DNA of 64,000 nt from Mycobacterium dioxanotrophicus (GCF_002157835.1 NZ_CP020809.1:7068001-7132000); one strand, 5' to 3'. Counted from the first letter of the stretch, positions 22,709 through 32,181 are shown. The notes: a model not told the origin generated them from the letters alone. Made by a program: numbers and translations.

Positions 22709-24631
22709 GTGACGCGAAGCTTCCATGTCGGCCGGCCCTTCAACACCCCAACGGCCGACATCGCTGCAGCACTCGAAGAGGTCAGCATTCCGACACTGCT
22801 GCTGTCGCTGGTGCACCTCACGGGCGACCCGCGCTACATCCGAGACTTCAAACAGGCCGGCCTGTTCCTCAATGAAGTCCAGGGCTTCATGAGCGAGGAG
22901 GACAAGGCCCGGGCGCGTGCCGAAGCACTGCCGGTGATCGTCGACTACCGCGACCGCGGCTGCCCGGTCCCCGAACCGCTTCCCGACGAACTGGTCCGGG
23001 AAATGCTCGACTGGGCGGCCTGCGAGCCGGTAGATGCCGACAACCTGCCGCTGGTCCTCGAAGAACTCGACCTGCAGGGCACCGACCCCCGCCGACCCGC
23101 CACCTTGGATCCGCAGCAAGCCAAGGACTTTCACGTCATCGTCATCGGTTGTGGAGAATCGGGGGTGCTGGCCGGGGTGCGGCTCAAACAGGCGGGCCTG
23201 CGGTTCACCATCGTGGAGAAGAACGCCGGCCCGGGTGGAACCTGGTGGGAGAACAGATATCCGGGCGCCCGAGTGGATGTCGCGAACCACTTCTACTGCT
23301 ACAGCTTCGAACCCAGCAACCACTGGGATCACTTCTTCGCCGAGCAGCCGGAGCTGCGCCGGTACTTCGAAAGCGTGGTGGAGCGCCATGAGCTGCGGCC
23401 GCGTATCCGGTGGAACACCGAAGTGCTGTCCGCAGCATGGGACGGCGACGTGTGGAACCTCACCGTGCGCTCTGCTGACGGCACCGAGACGGTGAAAGCG
23501 AACGCGGTCATCACCGCGGTCGGCCAGCTGAACCGGCCCCGAATACCGGAGTTCCCCGGCGCCGCAACGTTTGACGGCCCATCGTTTCACTCCGCGGCGT
23601 GGGATCACAACGTCGACATCACCGGCAAACGGGTCGCGCTGATCGGAGCCGGCGCCAGCGGCTTCCAGATCGCTCCCGCGATCGCTGACAAGGTCGCTCA
23701 TCTCACGGTGTTCCAGCGCACCGCGCAATGGATGTTCCCCAACCCGATGTACCACGAACCGGTGAGCGACGGCGTCCGCTGGGCCATGGAACACCTGCCG
23801 TATTACGGCCGCTGGTACCGCTTCCTGCTGATGTGGCCCGGGGCGGACAAGGGCCTCGACGCCGCGCGGGTCGACCCGGACTATGCCGACCAGTCCAACG
23901 CCGTCAGCGACATCAACGCCATCGCCCGGGTGATGTTCACCGACTGGATCACCACCCAGGTCGGGGATGACCCCGACCTGCTGGCCAAGGTGTTGCCCGA
24001 CTATCCGGCCACCGGCAAGCGCACCCTGCAGGACAACGGCAGCTGGCTGAGCACGCTCAAGCGCGACAACGTCGAGCTGGTGCGCACCCCGATCGAGAAG
24101 ATCACGCCGAGCGGGGTCGTCACCACAGACGGAACGACACATGACGCCGATATCATCGTGTACGCCACCGGGTTTCGGGCCACGGATGTGCTGTTTCCGA
24201 TCACCGTCACCGGCCGCGACGGCATCGTTCTGCACGAGATCTGGGGGCAGCGTCCCTATGCCTACCGCGGTATCACCGTCCCCGGCTTCCCCAACTTCTT
24301 CATGACGTACGGCCCGGGTACGCATCTCGCGCACGGCGGCAGCCTGATTCTCAACTCGGAACTGCAGATGCATTACATCGACCAATGCCTGGCGCACCTG
24401 GTCAACGCGGGCGTGCGGACCATGGAGCCGCTCCCCGAGCCCACCCGTGCCTGGCACGAGCGGTCGCAGCAAGCCATCCGGCGGACCGTGTGGGCGCATC
24501 CGTCGATCAAGCACTCGTATTTCAAGAACGCCGACGGCGAGATCCACACGGTGAGCCCCTGGCGGCTCAGCGAATACCGTTGCGCCATCGACAAACCCGT
24601 GTGGTCGGACTTCAGATTTGAGGAGGCGTGA
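22709..24631 (+). CDS. FAD-dependent monooxygenase, type I Baeyer-Villiger family
   Basis: 640 residues from GTG. Two Rossmann motifs are visible: GCGESG at about 147-152 (FAD) and GAGASG at about 313-318 (NADPH). Between them lies the Baeyer-Villiger fingerprint F-x-G-x3-H-x3-W-D (FDGPSFHSAAWDH from Phe288). It has an extra N-terminal domain of about 135 residues, as in the longer mycobacterial members. It would insert oxygen next to a ketone using NADPH and O2. The dehydrogenase gene begins 2 bp after its stop, so the pair may turn an alcohol into a ketone and then an ester. Confidence 0.93.
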   Translation: MTRSFHVGRPFNTPTADIAAALEEVSIPTLLLSLVHLTGDPRYIRDFKQAGLFLNEVQGFMSEEDKARARAEALPVIVDYRDRGCPVPEPLPDELVREMLDWAACEPVDADNLPLVLEELDLQGTDPRRPATLDPQQAKDFHVIVIGCGESGVLAGVRLKQAGLRFTIVEKNAGPGGTWWENRYPGARVDVANHFYCYSFEPSNHWDHFFAEQPELRRYFESVVERHELRPRIRWNTEVLSAAWDGDVWNLTVRSADGTETVKANAVITAVGQLNRPRIPEFPGAATFDGPSFHSAAWDHNVDITGKRVALIGAGASGFQIAPAIADKVAHLTVFQRTAQWMFPNPMYHEPVSDGVRWAMEHLPYYGRWYRFLLMWPGADKGLDAARVDPDYADQSNAVSDINAIARVMFTDWITTQVGDDPDLLAKVLPDYPATGKRTLQDNGSWLSTLKRDNVELVRTPIEKITPSGVVTTDGTTHDADIIVYATGFRATDVLFPITVTGRDGIVLHEIWGQRPYAYRGITVPGFPNFFMTYGPGTHLAHGGSLILNSELQMHYIDQCLAHLVNAGVRTMEPLPEPTRAWHERSQQAIRRTVWAHPSIKHSYFKNADGEIHTVSPWRLSEYRCAIDKPVWSDFRFEEA

Positions 24632-24633
24632 GT

Positions 24634-25659
24634 ATGCGCGCAGTTGTCGTCGACAGCTCCGGTCAGGTCAGTGTCACCACCCGACCCGATCCGGTGCTGC
24701 CCGGCCCCGACGGTGCTGTCGTCAAGGTGGACGCCGCCTCGATCTGCGGCTCCGACCTGCACTTCCTGGAGGGCCACTACCCGATCTTCGAACCGGTCGG
24801 CATCGGGCACGAGGCCGTGGGAACGATCGTCGAACTGGGTTCAGACGTCACGACTTTCGCCGTCGGCGACCGGGTACTGGTGTCCTCGGTGGCCGGCTGC
24901 GGCCACTGCGCGGGATGCGCCACGCTCGATCCCATCCGGTGCGTCCACGGCCCGCAGATCTTCGGCAGCGGCGTCCTCGGCGGCGCGCAGGCCGATTTTC
25001 TCGCGGTGCCCGCCGCGCAGTTCCAGCTCCTCGCCTTGCCCGAGGGCATCAGCACCGAGCAGGCCCTGCTGCTCACCGATAATCTGGCCACCGGCTGGGC
25101 CGCTGCCAAACGCGCCGACATCCCCATTGGCGGTACCGTCGCGGTGATCGGTCTGGGCGCGGTCGGCATGTGCGCCGTGCGTAGCGCGCTAACCCTGGGG
25201 GCGGCAAGGGTTTTCGCCGTCGACCCGGTGCAGGCGCGGCGCGAGCGCGCGGAATCGTGGGGTGCGACCGGGGTGACACCGCCGTCGGCGCAACCCGTGC
25301 GGGAAGCCACCGGCGGTCTCGGCGCCGATGCGGTGATCGACGCCGTCGGCTCCGACGCCTCGATCAACGATGCGATCGAGTCGGTGCGCACCGGTGGCAC
25401 GGTCTCGATCGTCGGCGTGCATGATCTGCAGCCGTATCCGATGCCGGCGCTGGCCTGCCTGATTCGTAGCCTCACCCTCCGACTGACCACCGCACCCGTG
25501 CAACAGACCTGGCCTGAGCTGGTGCCGCTGCTGCAGGCCGGCCGTCTCGACGTGGACGGCATCTTCACCACATCCTTCCCGCTGGACGCGGCGGCCGACG
25601 GCTACGCGGCAGCGTTCGCCCGCTCCGGCGAGCACCTGAAGATCCGGCTCGACCCGTAA
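24634..25659 (+). CDS. Zinc-dependent medium-chain alcohol dehydrogenase
   Basis: 341 residues from ATG at 24634, with AGGAGG 8 bp upstream; a GTG at 24628 overlaps the preceding stop. Catalytic zinc ligands are Cys38 and His59-Glu60; the structural zinc site is C89-x2-C92-x2-C95-x7-C103. The NAD(P) motif GLGAVG follows. It is co-transcribed with the monooxygenase and probably makes or uses a ketone in the same pathway. No transporter or CoA ligase is linked, so the parent substrate is unclear. Confidence 0.93.
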   Translation: MRAVVVDSSGQVSVTTRPDPVLPGPDGAVVKVDAASICGSDLHFLEGHYPIFEPVGIGHEAVGTIVELGSDVTTFAVGDRVLVSSVAGCGHCAGCATLDPIRCVHGPQIFGSGVLGGAQADFLAVPAAQFQLLALPEGISTEQALLLTDNLATGWAAAKRADIPIGGTVAVIGLGAVGMCAVRSALTLGAARVFAVDPVQARRERAESWGATGVTPPSAQPVREATGGLGADAVIDAVGSDASINDAIESVRTGGTVSIVGVHDLQPYPMPALACLIRSLTLRLTTAPVQQTWPELVPLLQAGRLDVDGIFTTSFPLDAAADGYAAAFARSGEHLKIRLDP

Positions 25660-25799
25660 CTGCGCGTGATCCGCACCACACGGGAATAAATCGGGCACCC
25701 CGATTGGTTCCACGGGGTCGTGTGTAAACCGAACCCGACTGCTGACTGCTTGCGCCCGGTGCGAACTCGCCAGACGACAGACACGGACGGGCTCGGCTG

Positions 25800-27794
25800 A
25801 TGCGTCAGGGTCCGCTGGCGGGGCGCTATCCCGCGGTGGCCGCGATGGTCACCCTGGCACTGATCCCCTATCTGGCGTTGTCAGCGGCGATGGATCCGCT
25901 GGTGCCGATCATTTCCGCGCAACTGCACATGTCGGCGCAGGCCATGAGCCTGAGTTCGGGCCTGGGTAACGCCGCGTACGCCGTCGGAACGGTCTTGGCG
26001 GTCCAGTTCGCCCAGCACCTGCCCCAGCGCCGAATGATGCTCGTGTATGCGGTGCTGCTTGTCGTGGGTTCGGTGACGGCCGCGGCGGCGCAGAACGGCG
26101 GCATGTTCATCTGCGGGCACGTATTGCAAGGTCTGGCCACCAGCATGCTGCTGATCGCCGCTGCGCCCCCGCTGACCATCGGGTTCCCGAGGGAGAACCT
26201 CCGGCATACCGCGGTGATCATGAACATGTGCGTGTTCGGGGCGGTGGCGCTCGGCCCGTTCATCGGCGGCGTCCAGGCCGAATCCCACGCCTGGCGGCCA
26301 CTGTTCTGGATCATCGCCGCGATCGCCCTGGTGGCTCTGGTGATGGCCGCCTTGACGTTCGAAGACGCGCCACCGGCGGACCTCGATGCGCCGCGCGACA
26401 TGACGGCGATCGGTCTGGCCTCGGTCGGCTGTGCCGCAGCCTTCGTCGGCGCGTCGCAACTGACCAGCCATGGTTTCGGCGACTTGGCGGTGAGCGCACC
26501 GATGCTGGGCGGGCTGGCGCTGATCGTGGTCTTGATCGTCTATCAGTTCCGGGCCCGCCGGCCATTGCTGACGATCCGGACGATGCTCACCAGTTCGATC
26601 CCGGTCGCGGGCGTCGGAGTCGCACTGTTCGCCGCAGCCGCATCGGTGGCGGCCACCGCGCTGACCGCCGAGGTCTTCCTCCAGACGTTCAGCCCGGTGC
26701 AGGTCGGGCTGATCTATCTGCCCGAACTGGGCGGAGCCGTCGTCATGGCTTTTGTGTTCGGATTCGTCATCTCGCGCAAGGCGATGCACTACCTGCCGCT
26801 GGTGGGCATGGCCTTGCTCGCCGCCGGGATCTTGCTGTTCCGGATGGCGCTGCCCGCCAATCAGCCGCTGGCGCTGGTCGCGTCGGCATTGACCGGGCTC
26901 GCGTTGGGCGCCACCGTTGCCCCGGCATTGTTTGTCGCAGGCTTCTCGTTGCAGTCCAACAGCCTGCAACGCGTGTTCGCGATCATCGAATTGTTGCGTG
27001 CTGTAGCCGCTTTCATGGTCGCCCCGATCTTCGCGTATTTCGCAGCGTCGGCCTCGGGCGGTTTGACCCAAGGGACCGACGACGCACTGTGGATCGGATT
27101 CTGGCTCGCCGTCGGTGGTGCGGCCTTCGGGGTTGTCGTCTACGTGCTCAGCGGAGCCCGGCCCCAGACCCCGGACCTGGACAGGTTCCTCGACGGCGAG
27201 TCTCCGGCCTGGTATTCGCCGCCGCTTCTCGCCCGGATCCGTCGCGGCGTGCCTTCGCCCGTCGTTACCGAACGTGCGGCCGCGTCAGTGCCCGAGCACC
27301 AGGGCGCGTCGGAATCGGGGGGTCCGGTGCTGATCGCTTACGACGGCTCAGAGCGCGCGGCATGTGCGATCCGGCAAGCCGCAGCCCAGCTGTCGACTCT
27401 GCGCGATGCGGTGGTCGTCTGCGTCTGGCAGCCCGTCGATGTCGGATTCATCCCCACGGGGGCCGGGCATTTCGACGCCGATCAGGCCACCGAGGTGCGA
27501 CGCGCCGCCGAGCAGACAGCCGCCCACGGAGCGCGGCTGGCCGAGACGGCCGGATTCACAGCACGCGGCGCGGCGATCGAAGCGGCGCCGACGTGGAAAG
27601 GCATCATCGAGGCGGCCGACCGGCACCACGCCAGCCTGATCGTGGTCGGCCCGCACCGGCGCAGCGGATGGCTGGGACATCTGGAGGGCAGCGTCGCGGC
27701 CTCGGTTGTCGCACATTCCCCCACACCCGTGTTGGTCGTCCCCGAACAGACCGGCGCCTGGCTCAGTCCCGAACTCGAGCGCAGCCGCGCCTAG
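25800..27794 (+). CDS. MFS transporter fused to a universal stress protein domain
   Basis: 664 residues. Residues 1-470 form a 14-segment MFS exporter of the DHA2 type. After a linker of about 40 residues, a complete UspA domain follows (about 508-650), beginning VLIAYDGSERAACAIRQAA and ending with the ATP-binding signature GPHRRSGWLGHLEGSVAASV and PTPVLVV. The G-2x-G-9x-G-S/T pattern suggests nucleotide binding. A cytosolic Usp tail could couple export to ATP or stress state (inference). Its stop codon overlaps that of ohrR (convergent, 4 bp). Confidence 0.92.
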   Translation: MRQGPLAGRYPAVAAMVTLALIPYLALSAAMDPLVPIISAQLHMSAQAMSLSSGLGNAAYAVGTVLAVQFAQHLPQRRMMLVYAVLLVVGSVTAAAAQNGGMFICGHVLQGLATSMLLIAAAPPLTIGFPRENLRHTAVIMNMCVFGAVALGPFIGGVQAESHAWRPLFWIIAAIALVALVMAALTFEDAPPADLDAPRDMTAIGLASVGCAAAFVGASQLTSHGFGDLAVSAPMLGGLALIVVLIVYQFRARRPLLTIRTMLTSSIPVAGVGVALFAAAASVAATALTAEVFLQTFSPVQVGLIYLPELGGAVVMAFVFGFVISRKAMHYLPLVGMALLAAGILLFRMALPANQPLALVASALTGLALGATVAPALFVAGFSLQSNSLQRVFAIIELLRAVAAFMVAPIFAYFAASASGGLTQGTDDALWIGFWLAVGGAAFGVVVYVLSGARPQTPDLDRFLDGESPAWYSPPLLARIRRGVPSPVVTERAAASVPEHQGASESGGPVLIAYDGSERAACAIRQAAAQLSTLRDAVVVCVWQPVDVGFIPTGAGHFDADQATEVRRAAEQTAAHGARLAETAGFTARGAAIEAAPTWKGIIEAADRHHASLIVVGPHRRSGWLGHLEGSVAASVVAHSPTPVLVVPEQTGAWLSPELERSRA

Positions 27795-28234
27795 GTGTTG
27801 TCCTGCGCGTGCTTGCGCAGGTTGTCCCGGAGTTTGACGACGCCACGCTGCATGGCGCGGAACTCCTCGGGCTCCAACCCGGTGGCCGCGACCAGATCCA
27901 TCTCCAGCCCTTGCTGACGAAGCTTGCGGCCGGCATCGGTGAGGCTCACGACCACCTGCCGTTCGTCGTCGGGATCACGTTCGCGGGTCAGGTATCCCAT
28001 CGATTCGAGCTTCTTGAGGATCGGCGTCAGTGTGTTGGATTCGAGAAACAGCTTCTCACCGAGGCTGCCGACGGTCTGACGGTCCTGCTCCCACAGGGCA
28101 ACGATCGCGATGTACTGGGTGTAGGTGACGCCGAGCTTCTCCAGGATCGGCTTGTAAGCCTTGCCGTAGGCCAGATTGGCCGAGTAGATCGCAAAGCACA
28201 GGAAGTCGGAGAGCTGCGGAGTGTCTTTCCTCAC
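27791..28234 (-). CDS. ohrR: OhrR, MarR-family organic hydroperoxide sensor
   Basis: 147 residues, MarR winged helix. Cys13 in LSDFLCFAIYSAN is the conserved reactive cysteine, and the following tyrosines typical of OhrR (YGKAYKP) are present. No second conserved cysteine is seen near the C-terminus, so it is a one-Cys type. The wing DPDDERQVVVSLT is standard. It represses ohr until oxidised by organic peroxides. It is divergent from ohr with operator palindromes between. Confidence 0.95.
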   Translation of the reverse strand: MRKDTPQLSDFLCFAIYSANLAYGKAYKPILEKLGVTYTQYIAIVALWEQDRQTVGSLGEKLFLESNTLTPILKKLESMGYLTRERDPDDERQVVVSLTDAGRKLRQQGLEMDLVAATGLEPEEFRAMQRGVVKLRDNLRKHAQDNT

Positions 28235-28238
28235 GATC

Positions 28239-28322
28239 CCGATTATATCGGATCCGATTCAATCGGATGGGATGACAAACGCCGCGTCGGTCGTTAATAT
28301 CAGGCGAGTCCGATTAGATCGG
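28239..28322. promoter_or_regulatory. Three OhrR operator palindromes
   Basis: CCGAT-N3-ATCGG occurs three times: 28239-28251, 28254-28266 (with the longer CCGATT-C-AATCGG arms) and 28310-28322. A further CCGAT half-site follows at 28325. Two sites lie next to the ohrR start and one 30 bp before ohr, so both promoters would be controlled. Confidence 0.8.
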
Positions 28323-28351
28323 GTCCGATCAATAAGAACCGGGAGACTTTC

Positions 28352-28771
28352 ATGACCGCACAGACCGCCAACGTTGTCTACACTGCCAAGACCCACACCA
28401 CCGGCGGACGCCAGGGCGAGTCCTACAGCTCGGACGGCAACCTCGACATCCAGCTGACCCCTCCGGGTGGCAACGGTGCGGGCACCAATCCCGAGCAGCT
28501 CTTTGCCGCAGGGTGGTCGGCCTGCTACCTGAGCGCCATGGGTCTGGTCGCCGGTCAGCACAAGGTCAAGTTGCCCGCCGACACCGCGGTGGACGCTGAG
28601 GTCGACCTGCTCAATTCCGACGGCGGGTTCTCCCTGCAGGCGCGGCTCAATGTGAGTGTTCCCGGGATCGATCGTGAGCTCGCCCAAACCATCGCCGACG
28701 AGGCACACCAGGTCTGCCCCTATTCGAAGGCCACCCGGGGCAACATCGACGTCACCATCACCGTCGTTTGA
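28352..28771 (+). CDS. ohr: Ohr, organic hydroperoxide reductase
   Basis: 139 residues of the OsmC/Ohr family. The two catalytic cysteines are Cys58 (AAGWSACYLSA) and Cys121 (QVCPYSKATRGN). The enzyme reduces alkyl hydroperoxides using dihydrolipoyl-type thiols. AACCGGGAG upstream serves as ribosome site. It is divergent from its repressor ohrR. Confidence 0.97.
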   Translation: MTAQTANVVYTAKTHTTGGRQGESYSSDGNLDIQLTPPGGNGAGTNPEQLFAAGWSACYLSAMGLVAGQHKVKLPADTAVDAEVDLLNSDGGFSLQARLNVSVPGIDRELAQTIADEAHQVCPYSKATRGNIDVTITVV

Positions 28772-28784
28772 TCTCATAACATCA

Positions 28785-28837
28785 AATGGCCACGTGCTGC
28801 ACGCTTTTTCGTCATGCGTGTGCAGCACGTGGCCATT
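28785..28837. terminator. Long hairpin between convergent genes ohr and the APC permease
   Basis: An 18-bp perfect inverted repeat (28785-28802 with 28820-28837) starting AATGGCCACGTGCTGCAC with a 17-base loop that includes TTTTT. No T run follows, so it may act as a termination or mRNA-stabilising hairpin for both genes. Confidence 0.65.
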
Positions 28838-28852
28838 CGGCGTATCGGGGCG

Positions 28853-30197
28853 CTACTCCTTCATGTCCATCACGGGCGTGGGCCGGGTGAAGCCCCGGGT
28901 CACTCCTAGCAACCAAACGAAACCGACGGCCAGCCAGCACAGCCCGATGATCAGGGCGGTCGCGGACAGGCTCGTCCACAGCCACACCGTCAACCCGAAA
29001 CCGATGAGAGGCAGCACCAGATTGTTGATCACCGCGCCGCCGCTGCGCTCGCCCTGATCGCGGAAGTAATGCTTGATCACCGACAGGTTGACCGCCGAAA
29101 AGGCCACCAGCGCACCAAAACTGATCAGCGACGCGAGTGTCTCCAGCTTGATCACGACGGCCAGCAGCGACACCGCCGACACCACCAGGATCGCGTACAT
29201 CGGGGTCAGGTATTTGTGCGACAGCCTGCCGAACACCGGCTGCGGCAGGATGCCGTCGCGGCCCATCGCGTAGAGGATGCGGGCCACCGACGCCTGCGAT
29301 GTCAGCGCCGAGCCGAGCGCTCCCGCTACATAGGCCGAGGTGAAGAACACCACGAGGAACTTGCCGCCGGCGGCCGACACCACGTCCAGTGCGCCGGAGT
29401 CGACGTCGGCGAACTGGTTCGACGGGAACACCAGCTGCGACAGATATGACAGCACGATGAAGATCACGCCCGAGACCAGCGTCGCGATCATGATCGCCCG
29501 TGGCACAGACCGTTTCGGATCCTTGGCCTCCTCCGCGAGGGTCGACACCGCATCGAAACCAAGGAACGACAGGCACAGCACCGCAGCACCGGCGAATATC
29601 GGACCGGCACCGGGCGCGGTGCCGTCACCACGGAACGGCGCCGCCAGATCGATCGAGCCGGCCTTGGTCACCGCCACCGTCGACAGCACCACGAAGACGA
29701 CGATGAAGATGGTCTGGGCGGCGATAATGACGAAGTTGGTCCGGTTGACCGAGACGATGCCGATGATGTTGAGCACGGTCACCACAGCGATCGAGACCAC
29801 CACCCACACCCACGCGGGAACGGCGGGCAGGGCCTGCTCCATGTAGATGCCGATCACCAGATAATTGATCATCGGCAGGAACAGGTAGTCGAGCAGCAGA
29901 GACCAGCCACCGAGGAAGCCGATGGGGGCACCGAAAGTCTTCTGCGCGTAGGTATATGCCGAACCGGCCACCGGGTACGCCGAGGACATCCTGGCGTACG
30001 ACCGGGCGGTGAACACCATGGCCGCGAGCGTGACCACGTACGCCAGCGGGACGCGGCCACCGGTGGTCTGCGTGACGATGCCATAGGTGGTGAACACCGT
30101 CAGCGGCACCATGTACACCAGGCCGAACAACACCAGCGACGGCAAGCCCAGAACGCGGTTGAGGTGGTCCTCCGCCTCGGAGGTCGTTGGGGGTCAT
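28853..30197 (-). CDS. APC-family amino acid permease, reading frame broken after the start codon
   Basis: About 445 residues, 12 membrane segments, with GAPIGFLGGWSLLLDYLF and SFLGFDAVSTLAEEAKDP typical of APC permeases. The main frame has no good start: going upstream it reads SEAEDHLNRVLGLPSLVLFG and then hits TGA. An ATG at 30197 with AAAGG upstream is one base out of frame. Removing one C from the C5 run (30189-30193, plus strand G5) gives MTPTTSEAEDHLNRVLG, the expected N-terminus. It is either a true frameshift or a sequence error. The amidohydrolase gene ends 11 bp upstream, so the two form an operon. Confidence 0.8.
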
Positions 30198-30208
30198 CGC
30201 GTTGCCTT

Positions 30209-31819
30209 TCACTTCGCGGCCGAATAGACCGGCCGGCCTTGTAGATAGGTGGCGCGTACCCCCACTGCCGGAAGATCCAGCGGCGACACCGTCCGTGGAT
30301 CACGCTCCAGCCACACCAGATCAGCACTGGCGCCGGGTGCGATCCGGCCCCAATCTTCCTCCGCGAAGGCCTGATACGCCACCGCTGCGGTGTACGAGGC
30401 CAGCGCCGGTTCCAGCGGCAGGATCTCTTCGGGCGTCCAGCCCCCCGCGGGCTCTCCTGCCGCGGTGCGCCGGGACACCGCGATGGCGATGCCGTCCAGT
30501 GGGGCACCGGATGACACCGGCCAGTCCGAGCCGAATGCCAGTGCGGCACCGGAGTTTTCCAGCGTGCGCATGCGGTACTGCTGATCTGAGCGCTTCTGAC
30601 CGAGCCGAGGGATGGTCAGCACCGTCATCAGCGCATCCATCTGCGCCCACAGCGGCTGCATGTTCGGGATGACGCCCAGCTCCGCGAACCGGCCGATGTC
30701 GGCGTCGTCCACCAACTGTGCGTGCGCGATGACCGGCCGGCGGTCGCGCGGGCCATTGTGCCGCACAACGTATTCGACGGCGTCGAGGGCCTGCCGAACA
30801 GCGGCGTCACCGATCGCATGGATATGGATCTGCAGGCCCAGATCATCGACCCGGCGGGCAGCCTCCGCCAGAGAATCGCCCTCCCACAACTGCATGCCGT
30901 GGTTATGCAGGCCAGAACAATACGGCTCAAGCAACGCCCCCGTCTCGTTCTCCACGACCCCATCGGCGAAGAACTTCACGGTCTGTGCCGTCAGCAGCGG
31001 CGAGCCGGCAGCCCGGACGCGGGCCATGGCGTCGGCGTAATGCGTTACCTGCGAATCGAAATACCGCGGATCGGCGTAGAAGGCGAGGTTGAACCGCATC
31101 CGCAGCGCGCCCTGGATGGCCGCCGCGAGGTAGGTGTCCACGTCGGCGGGTTCGACCCAGGCATCCTGCACCCAGGTGACGCCACGAGCCAGGTAGTAGT
31201 CGGCGGCGGTCCCGAGCGCCGCGACCCGCACCGCCTCGTCACGGACAGGCATCACCGCGGCGACCAGATCGGTGGCGCCCCACTCGCGCAATGTGCCCAG
31301 CGGGGAACCGTCGTCGCGGCGCGGGATCTCGCCAAGCACCGGCTCCGGGGTGTCGGCGGTGATGCCGGCCCGCTGCAGTGCCACCGAATTGACCCACATG
31401 GTGTGGTAGTCCCACGCCCGCAACACCACCGGTCGATCAGCTACGGCAGCGTCGAGCCAGCGCGCGTCGAACAGGCCACCCGAGGCCAGACTGCCGTCAT
31501 ACGACGCACCGACGATCCATTCCTGCTCGGGATGGGCTGCGGCATAAGCCTTTACCGCCGCCACGATCTCATCGACCGACGAGCACGGCCGCACCGCAGG
31601 CCCCGCTGATTCCAGACCTCCGTACAGCGGATGAGCATGGCCGTCACCGAACGACGGCATCAGAAAGCCGCCCTCCAGGTCGATCTGCTCGTCGGCGGCG
31701 TGTTCCCGCGCCCGGTCCCCGACCGCCTGCACCACACCGTCGGAAACCAGCAGCGCATCGGTCGTCGTCATGGGAGTCCAGATCGCTCCACCGTGGAACA
31801 GGGTCGGCACGGACGGCAC
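30209..31819 (-). CDS. YtcJ-like metal-dependent amidohydrolase
   Basis: 536 residues, amidohydrolase family 3. The metal-binding HxH is His61-Ala-His63 in FGDGHAHP, further metal-ligand histidines lie in IHIHAIGDAA and IAHAQLV, and the catalytic Asp in FGSDWPV. Family members hydrolyse amides, carbamates or formylated compounds; substrates are mostly unknown. The protein has no signal peptide. It is the first gene of a two-gene operon with the APC permease, which may import its substrate or take up the released amino acid. Confidence 0.9.
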   Translation of the reverse strand: MPSVPTLFHGGAIWTPMTTTDALLVSDGVVQAVGDRAREHAADEQIDLEGGFLMPSFGDGHAHPLYGGLESAGPAVRPCSSVDEIVAAVKAYAAAHPEQEWIVGASYDGSLASGGLFDARWLDAAVADRPVVLRAWDYHTMWVNSVALQRAGITADTPEPVLGEIPRRDDGSPLGTLREWGATDLVAAVMPVRDEAVRVAALGTAADYYLARGVTWVQDAWVEPADVDTYLAAAIQGALRMRFNLAFYADPRYFDSQVTHYADAMARVRAAGSPLLTAQTVKFFADGVVENETGALLEPYCSGLHNHGMQLWEGDSLAEAARRVDDLGLQIHIHAIGDAAVRQALDAVEYVVRHNGPRDRRPVIAHAQLVDDADIGRFAELGVIPNMQPLWAQMDALMTVLTIPRLGQKRSDQQYRMRTLENSGAALAFGSDWPVSSGAPLDGIAIAVSRRTAAGEPAGGWTPEEILPLEPALASYTAAVAYQAFAEEDWGRIAPGASADLVWLERDPRTVSPLDLPAVGVRATYLQGRPVYSAAK

Positions 31820-31893
31820 ACTACGCCCGGCCGTGCCGTGCGCGCGGGGTTATCGAGACGGCCGCCCGCTGCGTGGAACGCCGCTACCCGGGG

Positions 31894-32181
31894 CTACCGG
31901 CCCGGACGAATCGGGCGGATGCCTCCGCCGTCCCACCCGTTGTCACCGCCACCGATGATGATGTTCAGACCACCGGTGTCGCAGTACCAGTCGAGCTCGC
32001 ACGGGTACGGGTAGTAGGGGCCTGCGGTCGGCGGTTCCGGGCCGCCGCCGCGCACGGTGCCCTGCGCGCACACCGTGGAACCGCCGGCGTCCACACAGTC
32101 GGCCGCGGCAGGCGGAGCCACCGTGACGGCAAACGGAAGAGCCAGCCCGAACATGGCGAACAGCACGCTGCGCCGCATCAT
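31894..32181 (-). CDS. Small secreted protein with cysteines, Gly/Pro-rich
   Basis: About 95 residues from ATG at 32181 (or the adjacent ATG at 32178). The signal peptide MMRRSVLFAMFGLALPFAV... ends at PAAA, followed by DCVDAGGSTVCAQGTVRGGG and a C-terminal YPCELDWYCDTGG. The four cysteines suggest two disulphides outside the cell. It resembles other short mycobacterial secreted proteins of unknown function. It is upstream of and divergent from the FecB2-like gene. Confidence 0.8.
   Translation of the reverse strand: MMRRSVLFAMFGLALPFAVTVAPPAAADCVDAGGSTVCAQGTVRGGGPEPPTAGPYYPYPCELDWYCDTGGLNIIIGGGDNGWDGGGIRPIRPGR

Noticed and set aside
30165..30197. Programmed frameshift or alternative TTG start for the APC permease
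   Set aside because: A one-base change in the C5 run explains the N-terminus more simply; no slippery site or ribosome site for the TTG is seen.
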